Source of the DNA: Streptomyces xanthii
Lineage (GTDB): Bacteria > Actinomycetota > Actinomycetes > Streptomycetales > Streptomycetaceae
Reading direction: 5' to 3'
Assembly: GCF_014621695.1 (NCBI RefSeq)
Contig: NZ_CP061281.1
Coordinates: 7,626,001 to 7,690,000, forward strand
DNA: 64,000 bases
The notes under the pieces: model-generated
What the model was told of the DNA's origin: nothing
The model's input: the letters and a program-made list of their open reading frames with translations, nothing else
The model's database searches: none
Shown here: in pieces, positions 1 through 7,794 of the stretch
How the letters are laid out: every line of letters starts with the position of its first letter
Position numbering within the stretch: position 1 is the first letter of the stretch
Program-made: the position numbers and the translations under genes

Positions 1-1
1 C

Positions 2-496
2 GTGGACGCCGCGGGCGACGACGTGCCCACGGGAGAGATCGGCGAGCTCGCGGTCCGGGGGCCCAACGTGATGAAGGGCTACTGGAACCGCCCGCAGGAG
101 ACCGAGGCCGCGATCCCCGACGGCTGGCTCCGCAGCGGCGACCTCGCCCGCGCGGACGAGGACGGATATCTGTACATCGTCGACCGCAAGAAGGACATGA
201 TCATCCGCGGCGGCTACAACGTCTACCCGCGCGAGATCGAGGAAGTCCTCCACGAGCACCCCGCCGTGGCCATGGCGGCGGTGCTCGGCGTGCCGCACGC
301 CGAACTCGGTGAGGAGGTCACCGCGGTGGTCGTGCTGCGCCCCGACGCGCACGCCGAGCCGGACGAGTTGAGGGAGTACGTCAAGGAGCGCGTGGCTGCC
401 TACAAGTACCCGCGCCAGGTCCGGATCGTGGACCAGCTTCCGCTGGGGCCCAGCGGCAAGATCCTCAAGCGGGAGATCGCCGTACCGCTGGGCTGA
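2..496 (+). CDS. Acyl-CoA synthetase (AMP-binding), C-terminal part only
   Basis: The protein activates a carboxylic acid, probably a fatty acid, as acyl-AMP and then acyl-CoA. Only about 164 C-terminal residues are in the window; the true start lies before base 1, so the first in-frame GTG should not be taken as the start. Visible landmarks are the end of the large domain (GELAVRGPNVMKGYW), the hinge YIVDRKKDMIIRGGYNVYP that links to the mobile C-terminal domain, and the catalytic lysine region GPSGKILKREI near the end. These are diagnostic of the ANL superfamily and fit long-chain or fatty-acid-CoA ligases. The substrate cannot be told from this fragment. The gene ends 54 bp before the convergent peptidase gene. 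Confidence 0.93.
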   Translation: MDAAGDDVPTGEIGELAVRGPNVMKGYWNRPQETEAAIPDGWLRSGDLARADEDGYLYIVDRKKDMIIRGGYNVYPREIEEVLHEHPAVAMAAVLGVPHAELGEEVTAVVVLRPDAHAEPDELREYVKERVAAYKYPRQVRIVDQLPLGPSGKILKREIAVPLG

Positions 497-550
497 TCAC
501 ACGTCCGACGAGCAGGAAACCGCCCGGGGACCAATGTCAGGGAGCCGACG

Positions 551-2098
551 TCAGGGAGTCGGCAGTCCCGGGCCGGTGCAGTGCACGTCCGTCCGCGGCA
601 CCGTCCCGCCGATCAGGTACGCGGCGGTGGCCCGGTCCACGCACGGGTTGCCGCGGCTCGCGAACACGCCGTGCGAGTAGTCCTCGCGGAGGGTGATCAG
701 GCGGGAGCCCGGCAGCCGGTGCCGTAGTTGACGTGCTCCTTCGATCGGTGTGACGGGGTCGTGCTCGGAGGCGACCAGGAGGACGGGCGGCGCTGCCGGG
801 CTGCCGAGCGGCGTGCGCCGGTGGGGCCTGTGGTGCCAGTAGGCGCAGGCGGCGGCCTCCCAGCCGGTCAGGACCGGCTGCGGGTCCTCGCGACGGATGC
901 GGTGCAGGTCCGCGATGACGCGGGACGGTGTGGGGCCGGGGCCGTCCGCGCACTTCACCGAGCGGTTGGCGGCTTCGAAGGTACGTGAGCCGGGGTTGCC
1001 GAAGGGTTCCGCGGGGCGCAGCCCGGCTACGCCGCCGTCCCGCAGGTAGGCGCGGACGCCGTCCGCCAGCGGGGCCCAGCGCTCGGTGCGTCCCAGGGCG
1101 CGATACACGGCTCGGTCGAACTCGGCCGGCCCGAAGCCGTCCTGGGGCCGGGCGGCGAGCCCGCGGCGGGTCCGCTCGTAGGCGGAACGGACCGCGGCCG
1201 CGTCGCCTCCGAGGCCGAAGCGGTTCTCGTGCCGGGCGGCCCAGGCGAAGAACACCTCGCGCTGACGCAGGAGTTCACGACTCTGCCGCACGTCGAAATC
1301 GTGCCAGTCCCACGGGCCGACGACGCTGTCGAGCACCATGCGGTCGACGCGGTGCGGGAACCGGGCGGCGTACGCGGCGCCGAGGTAGCTGCCGTAGGAG
1401 ACCCCCAGGAAGCTGGTCCGCGACTCCCCGAGCGCGGCGCGGACGGCGTCCATGTCGCGGACGGTCGCCGCGGTCGAAAGGTGCGGCAGGGCGTCCGCGA
1501 CGCCGGCGGCGCAGTCGTCGGCCATGCGGTCGAGGGAGGCGAGATACGTCTTCTCCGCGGCCTTGCCGACGGGCACGGGGTCGGCGCCCGGACTGTCGAA
1601 GAGCCCGCCCGTCGCGCCGCAGTCGGCGGGGGCGCTGTGCCCGGTGCCGCGCGGGTCGAAGCCGATGACGTCGTACGCGCGCCGCACGCTCTCGGGAAGC
1701 TTGGCCCGCTTGGTGACCGCGTAGGGGAGTCCCGAGCCGCCCGGCCCGCCGGGGTTGACCAGCAGGATGCCGCGCCGTTCCCCGGGCGTACCGGAGGCGG
1801 GCACCCGCGAGACGGCTATGCCTATGCGTTTGCCGCCGCCCGGCTCGTCCCGGTCGAGCGGCACGTCGAGCGTGCCGCATTCGACGCGGTCGGGCGCCGG
1901 CGGCGTGGGCACCGACTCCGGGCAGGCGCCGAAGCGGAGCGAGGCCGAGGGGTGAGCTCCGGTGTGCGTCTCGGCGGATTCGGTGCGTGGCGCGGGAGCT
2001 GCCCGGGTGGGCGTGGAGAAGGTGGCGAGGGTGGCGGCTGTGGCGGTGAGCGCGCACAGGACGCGGCGGGATCGAGCGGCAGGAGTCACGGGAGTCAC
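551..2098 (-). CDS. Secreted alpha/beta hydrolase, tripeptidyl-aminopeptidase (S33) type
   Basis: Predicted exported peptidase of about 515 aa, of the family of Streptomyces tripeptidyl aminopeptidases (SlpD/SlpE, Tap). I start at the GTG at 2098: it gives an N-terminus with arginines (AARSRR), a hydrophobic stretch and an Ala-rich cleavage region (PTRAAPAP). Upstream in-frame sequence has no start codon and is antisense to the next gene. Active-site signs are the oxyanion-hole loop NPGGPGGSG, nucleophile GVSYGS, acid region ASEHDPVTP and a late histidine in EDYSHGVF. It is divergent from the metallophore operon, with the Zur-like box 44-64 bp upstream of its start, so it may share zinc control. 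Family assignment is firm; substrate is unknown. Confidence 0.88.
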   Translation of the reverse strand: MTPVTPAARSRRVLCALTATAATLATFSTPTRAAPAPRTESAETHTGAHPSASLRFGACPESVPTPPAPDRVECGTLDVPLDRDEPGGGKRIGIAVSRVPASGTPGERRGILLVNPGGPGGSGLPYAVTKRAKLPESVRRAYDVIGFDPRGTGHSAPADCGATGGLFDSPGADPVPVGKAAEKTYLASLDRMADDCAAGVADALPHLSTAATVRDMDAVRAALGESRTSFLGVSYGSYLGAAYAARFPHRVDRMVLDSVVGPWDWHDFDVRQSRELLRQREVFFAWAARHENRFGLGGDAAAVRSAYERTRRGLAARPQDGFGPAEFDRAVYRALGRTERWAPLADGVRAYLRDGGVAGLRPAEPFGNPGSRTFEAANRSVKCADGPGPTPSRVIADLHRIRREDPQPVLTGWEAAACAYWHHRPHRRTPLGSPAAPPVLLVASEHDPVTPIEGARQLRHRLPGSRLITLREDYSHGVFASRGNPCVDRATAAYLIGGTVPRTDVHCTGPGLPTP

Positions 2099-2141
2099 GT
2101 TCCAGGAGGCGGGGTGCCGGCGCGGAGTCGCACCAGCGAGA

Positions 2142-2162
2142 TGACAATGAAAACGATTGTCG
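2142..2162. promoter_or_regulatory. Zur-like box in the divergent promoter region
   Basis: A 21-bp imperfect palindrome in an otherwise GC-rich gap: arms TGACAAT and ATTGTCG flank GAAAACG. Within it, TGAAAACGATTGTCG matches 13 of 15 positions of the actinobacterial Zur pattern as I know it (TGAAAAYGATTTTCA). A weak plus-strand promoter can be drawn with ATGACA as -35 (2141-2146) and GATAAG as -10 (2162-2167), though the 15-bp spacer is short; the box would then lie between the hexamers, as expected for repression. It is 93 bp upstream of the ATP-grasp start and 44 bp upstream of the divergent peptidase start. A Fur-family box of another metal specificity is the main alternative. Confidence 0.65.
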
Positions 2163-2254
2163 ATAAGGTCCCTCTCGGTCAAGCCGGTGCGCGGGCCGAA
2201 CGCCACCACCGGCGTGGCCGAGCTGTTCAACCACGCCGAAAAAAGGGGGCTGTT

Positions 2255-3514
2255 GTGGCACATCTTCTGATGGTCGAGAGCTGGGTCGGGTCCATGAGCA
2301 GACTGCTGCCACGGGCCGTGCGAGAGGCAGGGCACGAGTTCACCTTCCTCACCCGCGACCTGCACCACTACCTGCGCTCCGCACCCGAGGGCACCGCCCA
2401 CCCGCTGCTCGGGGCGCGCCACCTGCTTACTGCCGAGACCAACGAGACCGACGCGCTTCTGCCCTTCGTCGAGCGGACCCACGAGGCGCTGCGGTTCGAC
2501 GGCGTGATCACCTCGTGCGACTACTACCTGCCGACGGCCGCACGGATCGCCGACCGTCTCGGCCTGCCCGGGCCCACCGCCGAGGCCGTCGAGACGGCCT
2601 GCCGCAAGGACGCCACGCGTCGCGCGCTCGCCGCATCGGGAGTGCCCGGACCACGCTTCGCCCGGTGCGCGAGCCTGGCCGAGGCCGCCGAAGCGGCCCG
2701 GGGGATCGGCTACCCACTGGTGCTCAAGCCCGTGGACCTGTGCGCCGGCATGTTCGTGCGCCGCGTCGACGACGAGACCGCGCTCACTGCCGCCTACCGG
2801 GCGCTCGACGGCTTCCCCGTCAATGCCCGCGGGCAGCGCCGGAACCCCGTCGTCCTGCTCGAGGAGTTCCTCCAAGGGCCCGAGGTCAGCGTCGAGACCG
2901 TGTCGTACGCCGGGAGCGCGCGGGTCGTCGGCGTCACCGACAAGAGCGTGGGCGGGGCTCCCGCCTTCATCGAGACCGGCCACATGTTCCCCGCCGCGCT
3001 CCCGGCGGCGGACGTCGAAGCCGCCGTGGACACGGCCGTACGGGCCGTCAAGGCACTCGGCCTCGACGAGGTCGTGGCCCACACCGAGATCAAGCTGACC
3101 GCCGACGGGCCGCGCGTGATCGAGGTCAACCCCCGGCCCGCGGGCAACCGCATCACCGAGCTCGTCCGCCACGTCACCGGCATCGACCTCGCCGCCGCGG
3201 CGGTGGACGTGGCCCTGGGACGGCAACCGGATCTGAGCCGCCGGCCCACCGGCCTGAGCAGCGCCGCCATCGGCTTCCTCGTACCCGACCGCGCCGGAAC
3301 GCTCACGGCCATCGACGGGTCCGACCGAGTGCGGTCGGCGGACGGACTGTTGGAGCTCCAACTCGCCGAGCCCGGCAAGGCCGTGAAGGTCGCGGGCAGC
3401 AACAACGAGTACCTCGGCCACGTCATGGCCGGTGACGCGGACGGGCCGGGCGCCCGCGACCGCGTCGAGACCCTGCTCACCGCACTCCGTCCCCGTGTGG
3501 AGGCCGCCCGATGA
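2255..3514 (+). CDS. ATP-grasp ligase, first gene of the putative metallophore operon
   Basis: About 419 aa. ATP-grasp enzymes join a carboxylate to an amine through an acyl-phosphate; relatives with this layout are L-amino-acid ligases making di- or short peptides. The N-terminus has a Rossmann-like pre-ATP domain; ATP-grasp signs are YPLVLKPVDLCAGMFV, LLEEFLQGPEVSVE and the metal-binding EVNPRPAGNR near residue 290, followed by a C-terminal domain as in BacD/carB-like ligases. Start chosen at GTG 2255, giving an N-terminus beginning AHLLMVESWVG behind a purine-rich AAAAGGGGG ribosome site; the next in-frame ATG (2270) would cut the first beta strand. It overlaps the next gene by 4 bp (ATGA). 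Substrates are not known. Confidence 0.88.
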   Translation: MAHLLMVESWVGSMSRLLPRAVREAGHEFTFLTRDLHHYLRSAPEGTAHPLLGARHLLTAETNETDALLPFVERTHEALRFDGVITSCDYYLPTAARIADRLGLPGPTAEAVETACRKDATRRALAASGVPGPRFARCASLAEAAEAARGIGYPLVLKPVDLCAGMFVRRVDDETALTAAYRALDGFPVNARGQRRNPVVLLEEFLQGPEVSVETVSYAGSARVVGVTDKSVGGAPAFIETGHMFPAALPAADVEAAVDTAVRAVKALGLDEVVAHTEIKLTADGPRVIEVNPRPAGNRITELVRHVTGIDLAAAAVDVALGRQPDLSRRPTGLSSAAIGFLVPDRAGTLTAIDGSDRVRSADGLLELQLAEPGKAVKVAGSNNEYLGHVMAGDADGPGARDRVETLLTALRPRVEAAR

Positions 3515-4359
3515 CCACCCTCACGGACATGGGCGAGCCGGCCGTACGGGCCGCCGCCTCCTCGTACGACGACCTCGTCCGCGCCGTCCTGGACGGGGAG
3601 TTCGGCCCGGACCCGCGCGGTGAGCGGATCTCGGTGGCGTTCACCACGCGGCAGGCGGTACGGCACGAAGGACGCAGCGGCGGCTACCGCAACGAGGTCC
3701 TCAGCCTGCGTTTCGGCGAGGCCGTCGGCTCCTGCGCGGTCGAGCCCGGGGAACTGCCGGACGGCGCCGTCGAGGAGTGCGTCGGCGCGGACATCGCCGG
3801 GCTCCTCGGCCACGAGCGGCTTGCGGTGCGGGTGGCGGCGCTGGACGCGTATCTGATGCGCGCACGCCCGCACGCGCCGGAGCAAGGAGCGCGGCCCTTC
3901 CCCCTGCCGGCCGGTACGTCGATCGAGAAGTCGCGGGTACGGGCCCGGGCGGTCGTGGACCTGATCGACACGGAGCCCGGGGCCACCGTGCTCGTCGTCG
4001 GCGTCGTCAACTCCCTGCTCGAGGCACTACGGGCGCGCGGACTGAGGTACGTGCCCTGCGACCTCAAGGGCGGCACGACCGAGTGGGGCGAGCCCGTCCG
4101 CACGGACGCCCTCGCCGAGCTGGACGCCTGCGACCTCGTGCTCGCCTCGGGAATGACCCTCGGCAACGGCACCTTCGAGCCGCTGCGGGAGCACGCCCTG
4201 CGCCACGACAAGCCTCTGGTGATGTTCGCGCAGACCGGCAGCGCGGTGCTGCCCCGGCTCATCGGCGCCGGAGTCAGCGCGGTCTGCGCCGAGCCGTACC
4301 CCTTCTTCTGGCTCGACGGCGGCCCGGGGACCCTTCACCGCTACGGAGCCGCGCGGTGA
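3511..4359 (+). CDS. DUF4213/DUF364 family protein (putative heavy-metal chelation)
   Basis: A 282-aa protein with the two-domain layout of the DUF4213 plus DUF364 family, which Pfam labels 'putative heavy-metal chelation'. The N-terminal part includes VAFTTRQA, an RVAALDAYL stretch, then the Rossmann-like DUF364 part with VLVVGVVNSLLEALR, DLKGGTTEWGE and the typical ASGMTLGNGTFEPL segment. No catalytic activity is established for the family that I can name. Position inside a four-base-overlap chain between an ATP-grasp ligase and a PLP enzyme suggests a role in making or handling the metallophore rather than storage. Start is the ATG overlapping the previous stop. The family call is good; function is inference from family label and context. 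Confidence 0.82.
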   Translation: MTTLTDMGEPAVRAAASSYDDLVRAVLDGEFGPDPRGERISVAFTTRQAVRHEGRSGGYRNEVLSLRFGEAVGSCAVEPGELPDGAVEECVGADIAGLLGHERLAVRVAALDAYLMRARPHAPEQGARPFPLPAGTSIEKSRVRARAVVDLIDTEPGATVLVVGVVNSLLEALRARGLRYVPCDLKGGTTEWGEPVRTDALAELDACDLVLASGMTLGNGTFEPLREHALRHDKPLVMFAQTGSAVLPRLIGAGVSAVCAEPYPFFWLDGGPGTLHRYGAAR

Positions 4360-5468
4360 CCCTGACCACCACCGCCACCCGGCACTGCCCGCGCGCCAAC
4401 CGGGAATTGCTCCGCCTGCTCGGCGGCACCCCGATCGCCCGCGTCACCGTCGACCTGCCCTGCCCGCAGCCCGGCTTCTGGGCCAAGCTCGAAGGACTCG
4501 GCGCCGGCGGCATGAAGGCGAGGGCCGCCGTCTCCATGCTGCTCGGCGCCCGGGAGCGCGGCGAACTGCGCCCCGGCGCCCCGGTCGTGGAATCGACCTC
4601 GGGCACACTCGGCATCGGCCTGGCCTTCGCCGGTCAGGCCCTCGGTCACCCCGTCGTCCTGGTCGGTGACAGCGAACTGGAGCCGTCCATGCGGCAGTTG
4701 CTGCGCTCCCACGGTGCCCGCCTCGAACTCGTCGACCGCCCGGCCGTGCACGGCGGCTGGCAGGCCGCACGCCTGGCCCGGCTGCGCGAACTGCTGGCGG
4801 AACTTCCGGACGCGTACTGGCCCGACCAGTACAACAACCCCGACAACACCGCCGGATACGCGACGCTCGCCGCCGAACTGGCCGCCCAGCTCGATCATCT
4901 GGACGTCCTGGTGTGCAGTGTCGGCACCGGCGGGCACAGCGCGGGCATCATCGGCCCGCTGCGGCGGCACTGGCCGCACCTGCGGCTCATCGGCGTCGAC
5001 GCCACCGGCTCGACGATCTTCGGGCAGCCCGCGCGGCCCCGCCTGATGCGCGGCCTGGGCAGCAGCATCCACCCGCGCAACGTCGCCTACGACGCCTTCG
5101 ACGAGGTCCACTGGGTGGGCCCCGCCGAGTCCGCCGACGCGTGCCGCCGCCTCGCCGCCGGAGCCTTCGTCAGCGGCGGCTGGAGCACCGGCGCCGCCGC
5201 CCTCGTCGCCGCGTGGGCCGCCCGCGTCCACCCGGGAGCCGTGGTCGCCACCGTCTTCCCCGACGGGCCGCACCGCTACCTGAACAGCGTGTACGACGAC
5301 GACTTCGCCGCCGCCCACGGCATCGACCGGGCCACCGTCGCCTCCCGCCCCGTGGAGATCCCGCACCCCCGGGCCGTGGAGGCCACCGGCTGGACCCGGT
5401 GCCGGACCGTCACCGACCCCCTTCACACCCCGCACCCCCTTCCCACCCCCACGGAAGAGCACCAGTGA
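4356..5468 (+). CDS. PLP-dependent cysteine synthase-like enzyme with altered SGNTG loop
   Basis: About 370 aa, fold-type II PLP family (CysK/CBS/SbnA group). The Schiff-base lysine is probably Lys54 in GGMKARAA. The usual SGNTG substrate loop reads SGTLG (residues 82-86), so the conserved Asn is missing. The phosphate-binding loop is SVGTGGH (188-194) and QYNNPDN corresponds to the QF.NP.N stretch of cysteine synthases. Such enzymes replace the beta substituent of an activated serine; in siderophore and aminopolycarboxylate pathways, homologues use amino acids as nucleophiles to give diaminopropionate-type units. The altered loop argues against housekeeping cysteine synthesis. GTG start overlaps the upstream stop by 4 bp (GTGA). 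The reaction is inferred. Confidence 0.85.
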   Translation: MTLTTTATRHCPRANRELLRLLGGTPIARVTVDLPCPQPGFWAKLEGLGAGGMKARAAVSMLLGARERGELRPGAPVVESTSGTLGIGLAFAGQALGHPVVLVGDSELEPSMRQLLRSHGARLELVDRPAVHGGWQAARLARLRELLAELPDAYWPDQYNNPDNTAGYATLAAELAAQLDHLDVLVCSVGTGGHSAGIIGPLRRHWPHLRLIGVDATGSTIFGQPARPRLMRGLGSSIHPRNVAYDAFDEVHWVGPAESADACRRLAAGAFVSGGWSTGAAALVAAWAARVHPGAVVATVFPDGPHRYLNSVYDDDFAAAHGIDRATVASRPVEIPHPRAVEATGWTRCRTVTDPLHTPHPLPTPTEEHQ

Positions 5469-6538
5469 AGACCAGCCTGCGCACCACACGTCTCCAGCTG
5501 ACCGAACCCCTGCGCATATCCCGCTCCACCATGACCGCCCGCGACGCCGTGTGGCTCACCGTCGAACACGACGGCCAGCACGGTTACGGCGAGGCCGTCA
5601 GCAGCGTCTACTACGGCCTCGACGCCGCGGTCCTGGAACGGCTCCTGGACGTGGAATCGGAATGGCTGGGCGGCTTCGCCGACCCCGAGAGCGCCCTGGA
5701 AGTCCTGAGGGACGCCGGGCGGCCGGGCGTGCCACCGAGCGTGACGGCGGCCGTGGAGTCCGCGCTGCTCGACCTGGTCGGCCGGCGAGCGGATCGTCCC
5801 GTCCACCAACTCCTCGGCCCCGGAGCCCCACCGGAACCACCCTCCGCCCCGACCGCCCGCACCATCGGCATCACCTCGCCCCAGCACGCCGCAGCCCAGG
5901 CAGCCGCGCTGTCCCGATCCGGATTCTCCCTGCTCAAGATCAAGGCCGGCGCTTCGGATCCGGCCGACGACCTGACGCGCGTAAGGGCCGTGCGAGCCGC
6001 CGCACCCCAGGCCCGCCTTCTTCTCGACCCCAACGGCGCGTGGAGCTTCACCACAGCACTCCCGCTCCTGGGACAGTACGCCGAGCTGGGAGTCGAAGCC
6101 GTCGAGCAGCCGCTGCCGCCCGGCACACCGGACGACCTCGCCCGGCTCGCCGAAAAGTCCCCACTCCCGGTCATCGCCGACGAGGACGCCGTCGGCTTCG
6201 AGGACGCCCGACGCCTCGCCGGGCGTGTCCACGGCATCAACGTCAAGCTCGCCAAGTGCGGGGGAGTGACCGCGGCCCTGCGCATCGCCGAGCTGATCGC
6301 GGAGTCCGACACCGCCCTGATGCTCGGCTGCCTGACCGCGAGCACCCTCGGCATCGCCCCCGCCGCCCACCTCGTCGACCGCGCCCGCTGGGTCGACCTC
6401 GACGGGCACCTGCTGCTCGCCGACGACCCGTGGACCGGCATCGGCGGCGCCGACGGGACCGTACGAGCAGGTCGAGAACCAGGACTCGGCGTGCGCCCAC
6501 GCCGGCGCGACGAGCCGCGGCGGGCCGAACCGTGCTGA
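5465..6538 (+). CDS. Enolase-superfamily dipeptide epimerase-like protein
   Basis: About 357 aa, muconate-lactonizing-enzyme subgroup, closest in motif pattern to L-Ala-D/L-Glu and other dipeptide epimerases. The catalytic set is complete: KIK with Lys158 and Lys160, metal ligands Asp188 (DPNG), Glu214 (EQP) and Asp239 (ADED), and the second base Lys261 (NVKLAK). The spacing between these residues closely follows Ala-Glu epimerase. A late DLDGHLLLADDP segment is also typical of dipeptide epimerases. It would epimerise the alpha carbon of a residue in the product of the ATP-grasp ligase, or of an N-acyl amino acid. GTG start overlaps the previous stop by 4 bp. The last ~25 residues are Arg-rich and overlap the next start. 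Confidence 0.86.
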   Translation: MKTSLRTTRLQLTEPLRISRSTMTARDAVWLTVEHDGQHGYGEAVSSVYYGLDAAVLERLLDVESEWLGGFADPESALEVLRDAGRPGVPPSVTAAVESALLDLVGRRADRPVHQLLGPGAPPEPPSAPTARTIGITSPQHAAAQAAALSRSGFSLLKIKAGASDPADDLTRVRAVRAAAPQARLLLDPNGAWSFTTALPLLGQYAELGVEAVEQPLPPGTPDDLARLAEKSPLPVIADEDAVGFEDARRLAGRVHGINVKLAKCGGVTAALRIAELIAESDTALMLGCLTASTLGIAPAAHLVDRARWVDLDGHLLLADDPWTGIGGADGTVRAGREPGLGVRPRRRDEPRRAEPC

Positions 6539-7794
6539 ACACCTGGCGCGCCCTGCGCGGCTTCCCGCTCGCCATCCGGCTGCTCCTGGTCAACCAGCTC
6601 GGCGTCAACACCGGCTTCTACCTCCTCGTCCCCTACCTCGCCCTGCACCTGAGCGACGACCTCGGGCTCTCGGCGGCGGTCGTCGGCATCGTCCTCGGCG
6701 TACGCAACCTCAGCCAGCAGGGCCTCTTCCTCATCGGAGGCTCGGCCTCGGACCGGCTCGGCGCGCGCGGCGTCATCATCGCCGGATGCGCCCTGCGCAC
6801 CATCGGCTTCGGCCTGTTCGCGCTCGGCGACGGCCTTCCGGTGCTTCTGGCCGCCTCCGTGCTCAGCGGGCTAGCCGGCGCCCTGTTCAACCCGGCCGTC
6901 CGCGCCTACCTCGCCCTGGAAGCGGGGGAGCGCAAGGCCGAGGCGTTCGCCCTCTTCAACGTCTTCGCCACCACCGGAGCCCTGATCGGACCGCTTCTCG
7001 GCAGCGCCCTGCTCCTGGTCGACTTCCGCACCTCCGCGCTCACCGCCGCCGGGATCTTCGCCGTCCTCACCCTCGCCCAGGCGCTCGTGCTCCCGGCCCG
7101 CAAGGTCGCGCCCAGCGGCAACACCGTCGTCGCGGACTGGCGCGAAGCCGTCGCGAACCGGGGGTTCATGGCCTTCGCCCTGGCCATGGTCGGCCTGTTC
7201 ACCATGGAGAACCAGCTCTATCTGCTGCTCCCGGACGGTGCCCGGCGCGCGACCGGCTGGGACGGCGCGGCGGGGATCGTCTTCCTCGTCGGCACCCTCA
7301 CGAACCTCGCGCTTCAGCTGCGCGTCACACGCGCGTTGAACCGGCGCGGCAGCAGGGCGCGCTGGATCAGTGCCGGGCTCGCCCTGATGGGGCTGTCCTT
7401 CGTACCCCCCATGGCGGTGACCCTGTACGACGGCGCGGCCGGCGGACTCACGGACGCGGCACTGCGCGCCGTGCCCGTCCTGGCCGGAGCCCTGCTGCTC
7501 TACCTGGGCGTGATGATCGCCCAGCCGTTCGTGATGGAACTGATCCCCGACTTCGGACGACCCGAGCTCACCGGCACCTACTTCGGCCTGTTCTACGTGG
7601 TGTCGGGCATCGCCGCCGCCGTCGGAAACACGGCGATCGGCTGGGCCATGGACGCCGGCGCGCACGCCGGTCCGCCCTGGCTGCCGTGGGCGTGCTGCCT
7701 GACCATCGGCCTCGCCTCGGCGGGCGGCGTGGCCTGGCTGCACCGGCGCCACGTCCTGCCCGCACCGCCCGCACCCGTACCGGCGACAGCATGA
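6532..7794 (+). CDS. MFS transporter, probable metallophore exporter
   Basis: About 420 aa with around 12 hydrophobic segments and no signal peptide. The loop GGSASDRLGARGVI between segments 2 and 3 is the MFS motif A region; LEAGERKAEAFALFN and the second-half repeat fit drug:proton antiporters. Placed after three enzymes and before a methyltransferase in an unbroken translational chain (7-bp overlap with the epimerase gene, ATGA overlap with the next), its likely job is to export the operon's small-molecule product. In opine metallophore systems an MFS exporter is paired with an Opp/Nik-type importer, the same pairing as here. Start is the GTG at 6532. Direction and substrate are inferred. 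Confidence 0.86.
   Translation: MLNTWRALRGFPLAIRLLLVNQLGVNTGFYLLVPYLALHLSDDLGLSAAVVGIVLGVRNLSQQGLFLIGGSASDRLGARGVIIAGCALRTIGFGLFALGDGLPVLLAASVLSGLAGALFNPAVRAYLALEAGERKAEAFALFNVFATTGALIGPLLGSALLLVDFRTSALTAAGIFAVLTLAQALVLPARKVAPSGNTVVADWREAVANRGFMAFALAMVGLFTMENQLYLLLPDGARRATGWDGAAGIVFLVGTLTNLALQLRVTRALNRRGSRARWISAGLALMGLSFVPPMAVTLYDGAAGGLTDAALRAVPVLAGALLLYLGVMIAQPFVMELIPDFGRPELTGTYFGLFYVVSGIAAAVGNTAIGWAMDAGAHAGPPWLPWACCLTIGLASAGGVAWLHRRHVLPAPPAPVPATA

Noticed and set aside
2142..2162. Iron box (DmdR1/IdeR)
   Set aside because: IdeR-type boxes have TTAGGTTAG-type half sites; this one has TGACAAT/ATTGTCG arms, which fits Zur or another Fur-family protein instead.
2099..3421. Upstream extension of the minus-strand peptidase reading frame up to 956 aa
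   Set aside because: It is antisense to the ATP-grasp gene, has no signal peptide at that end and lacks conserved motifs; GTG 2098 gives a normal exported protein.
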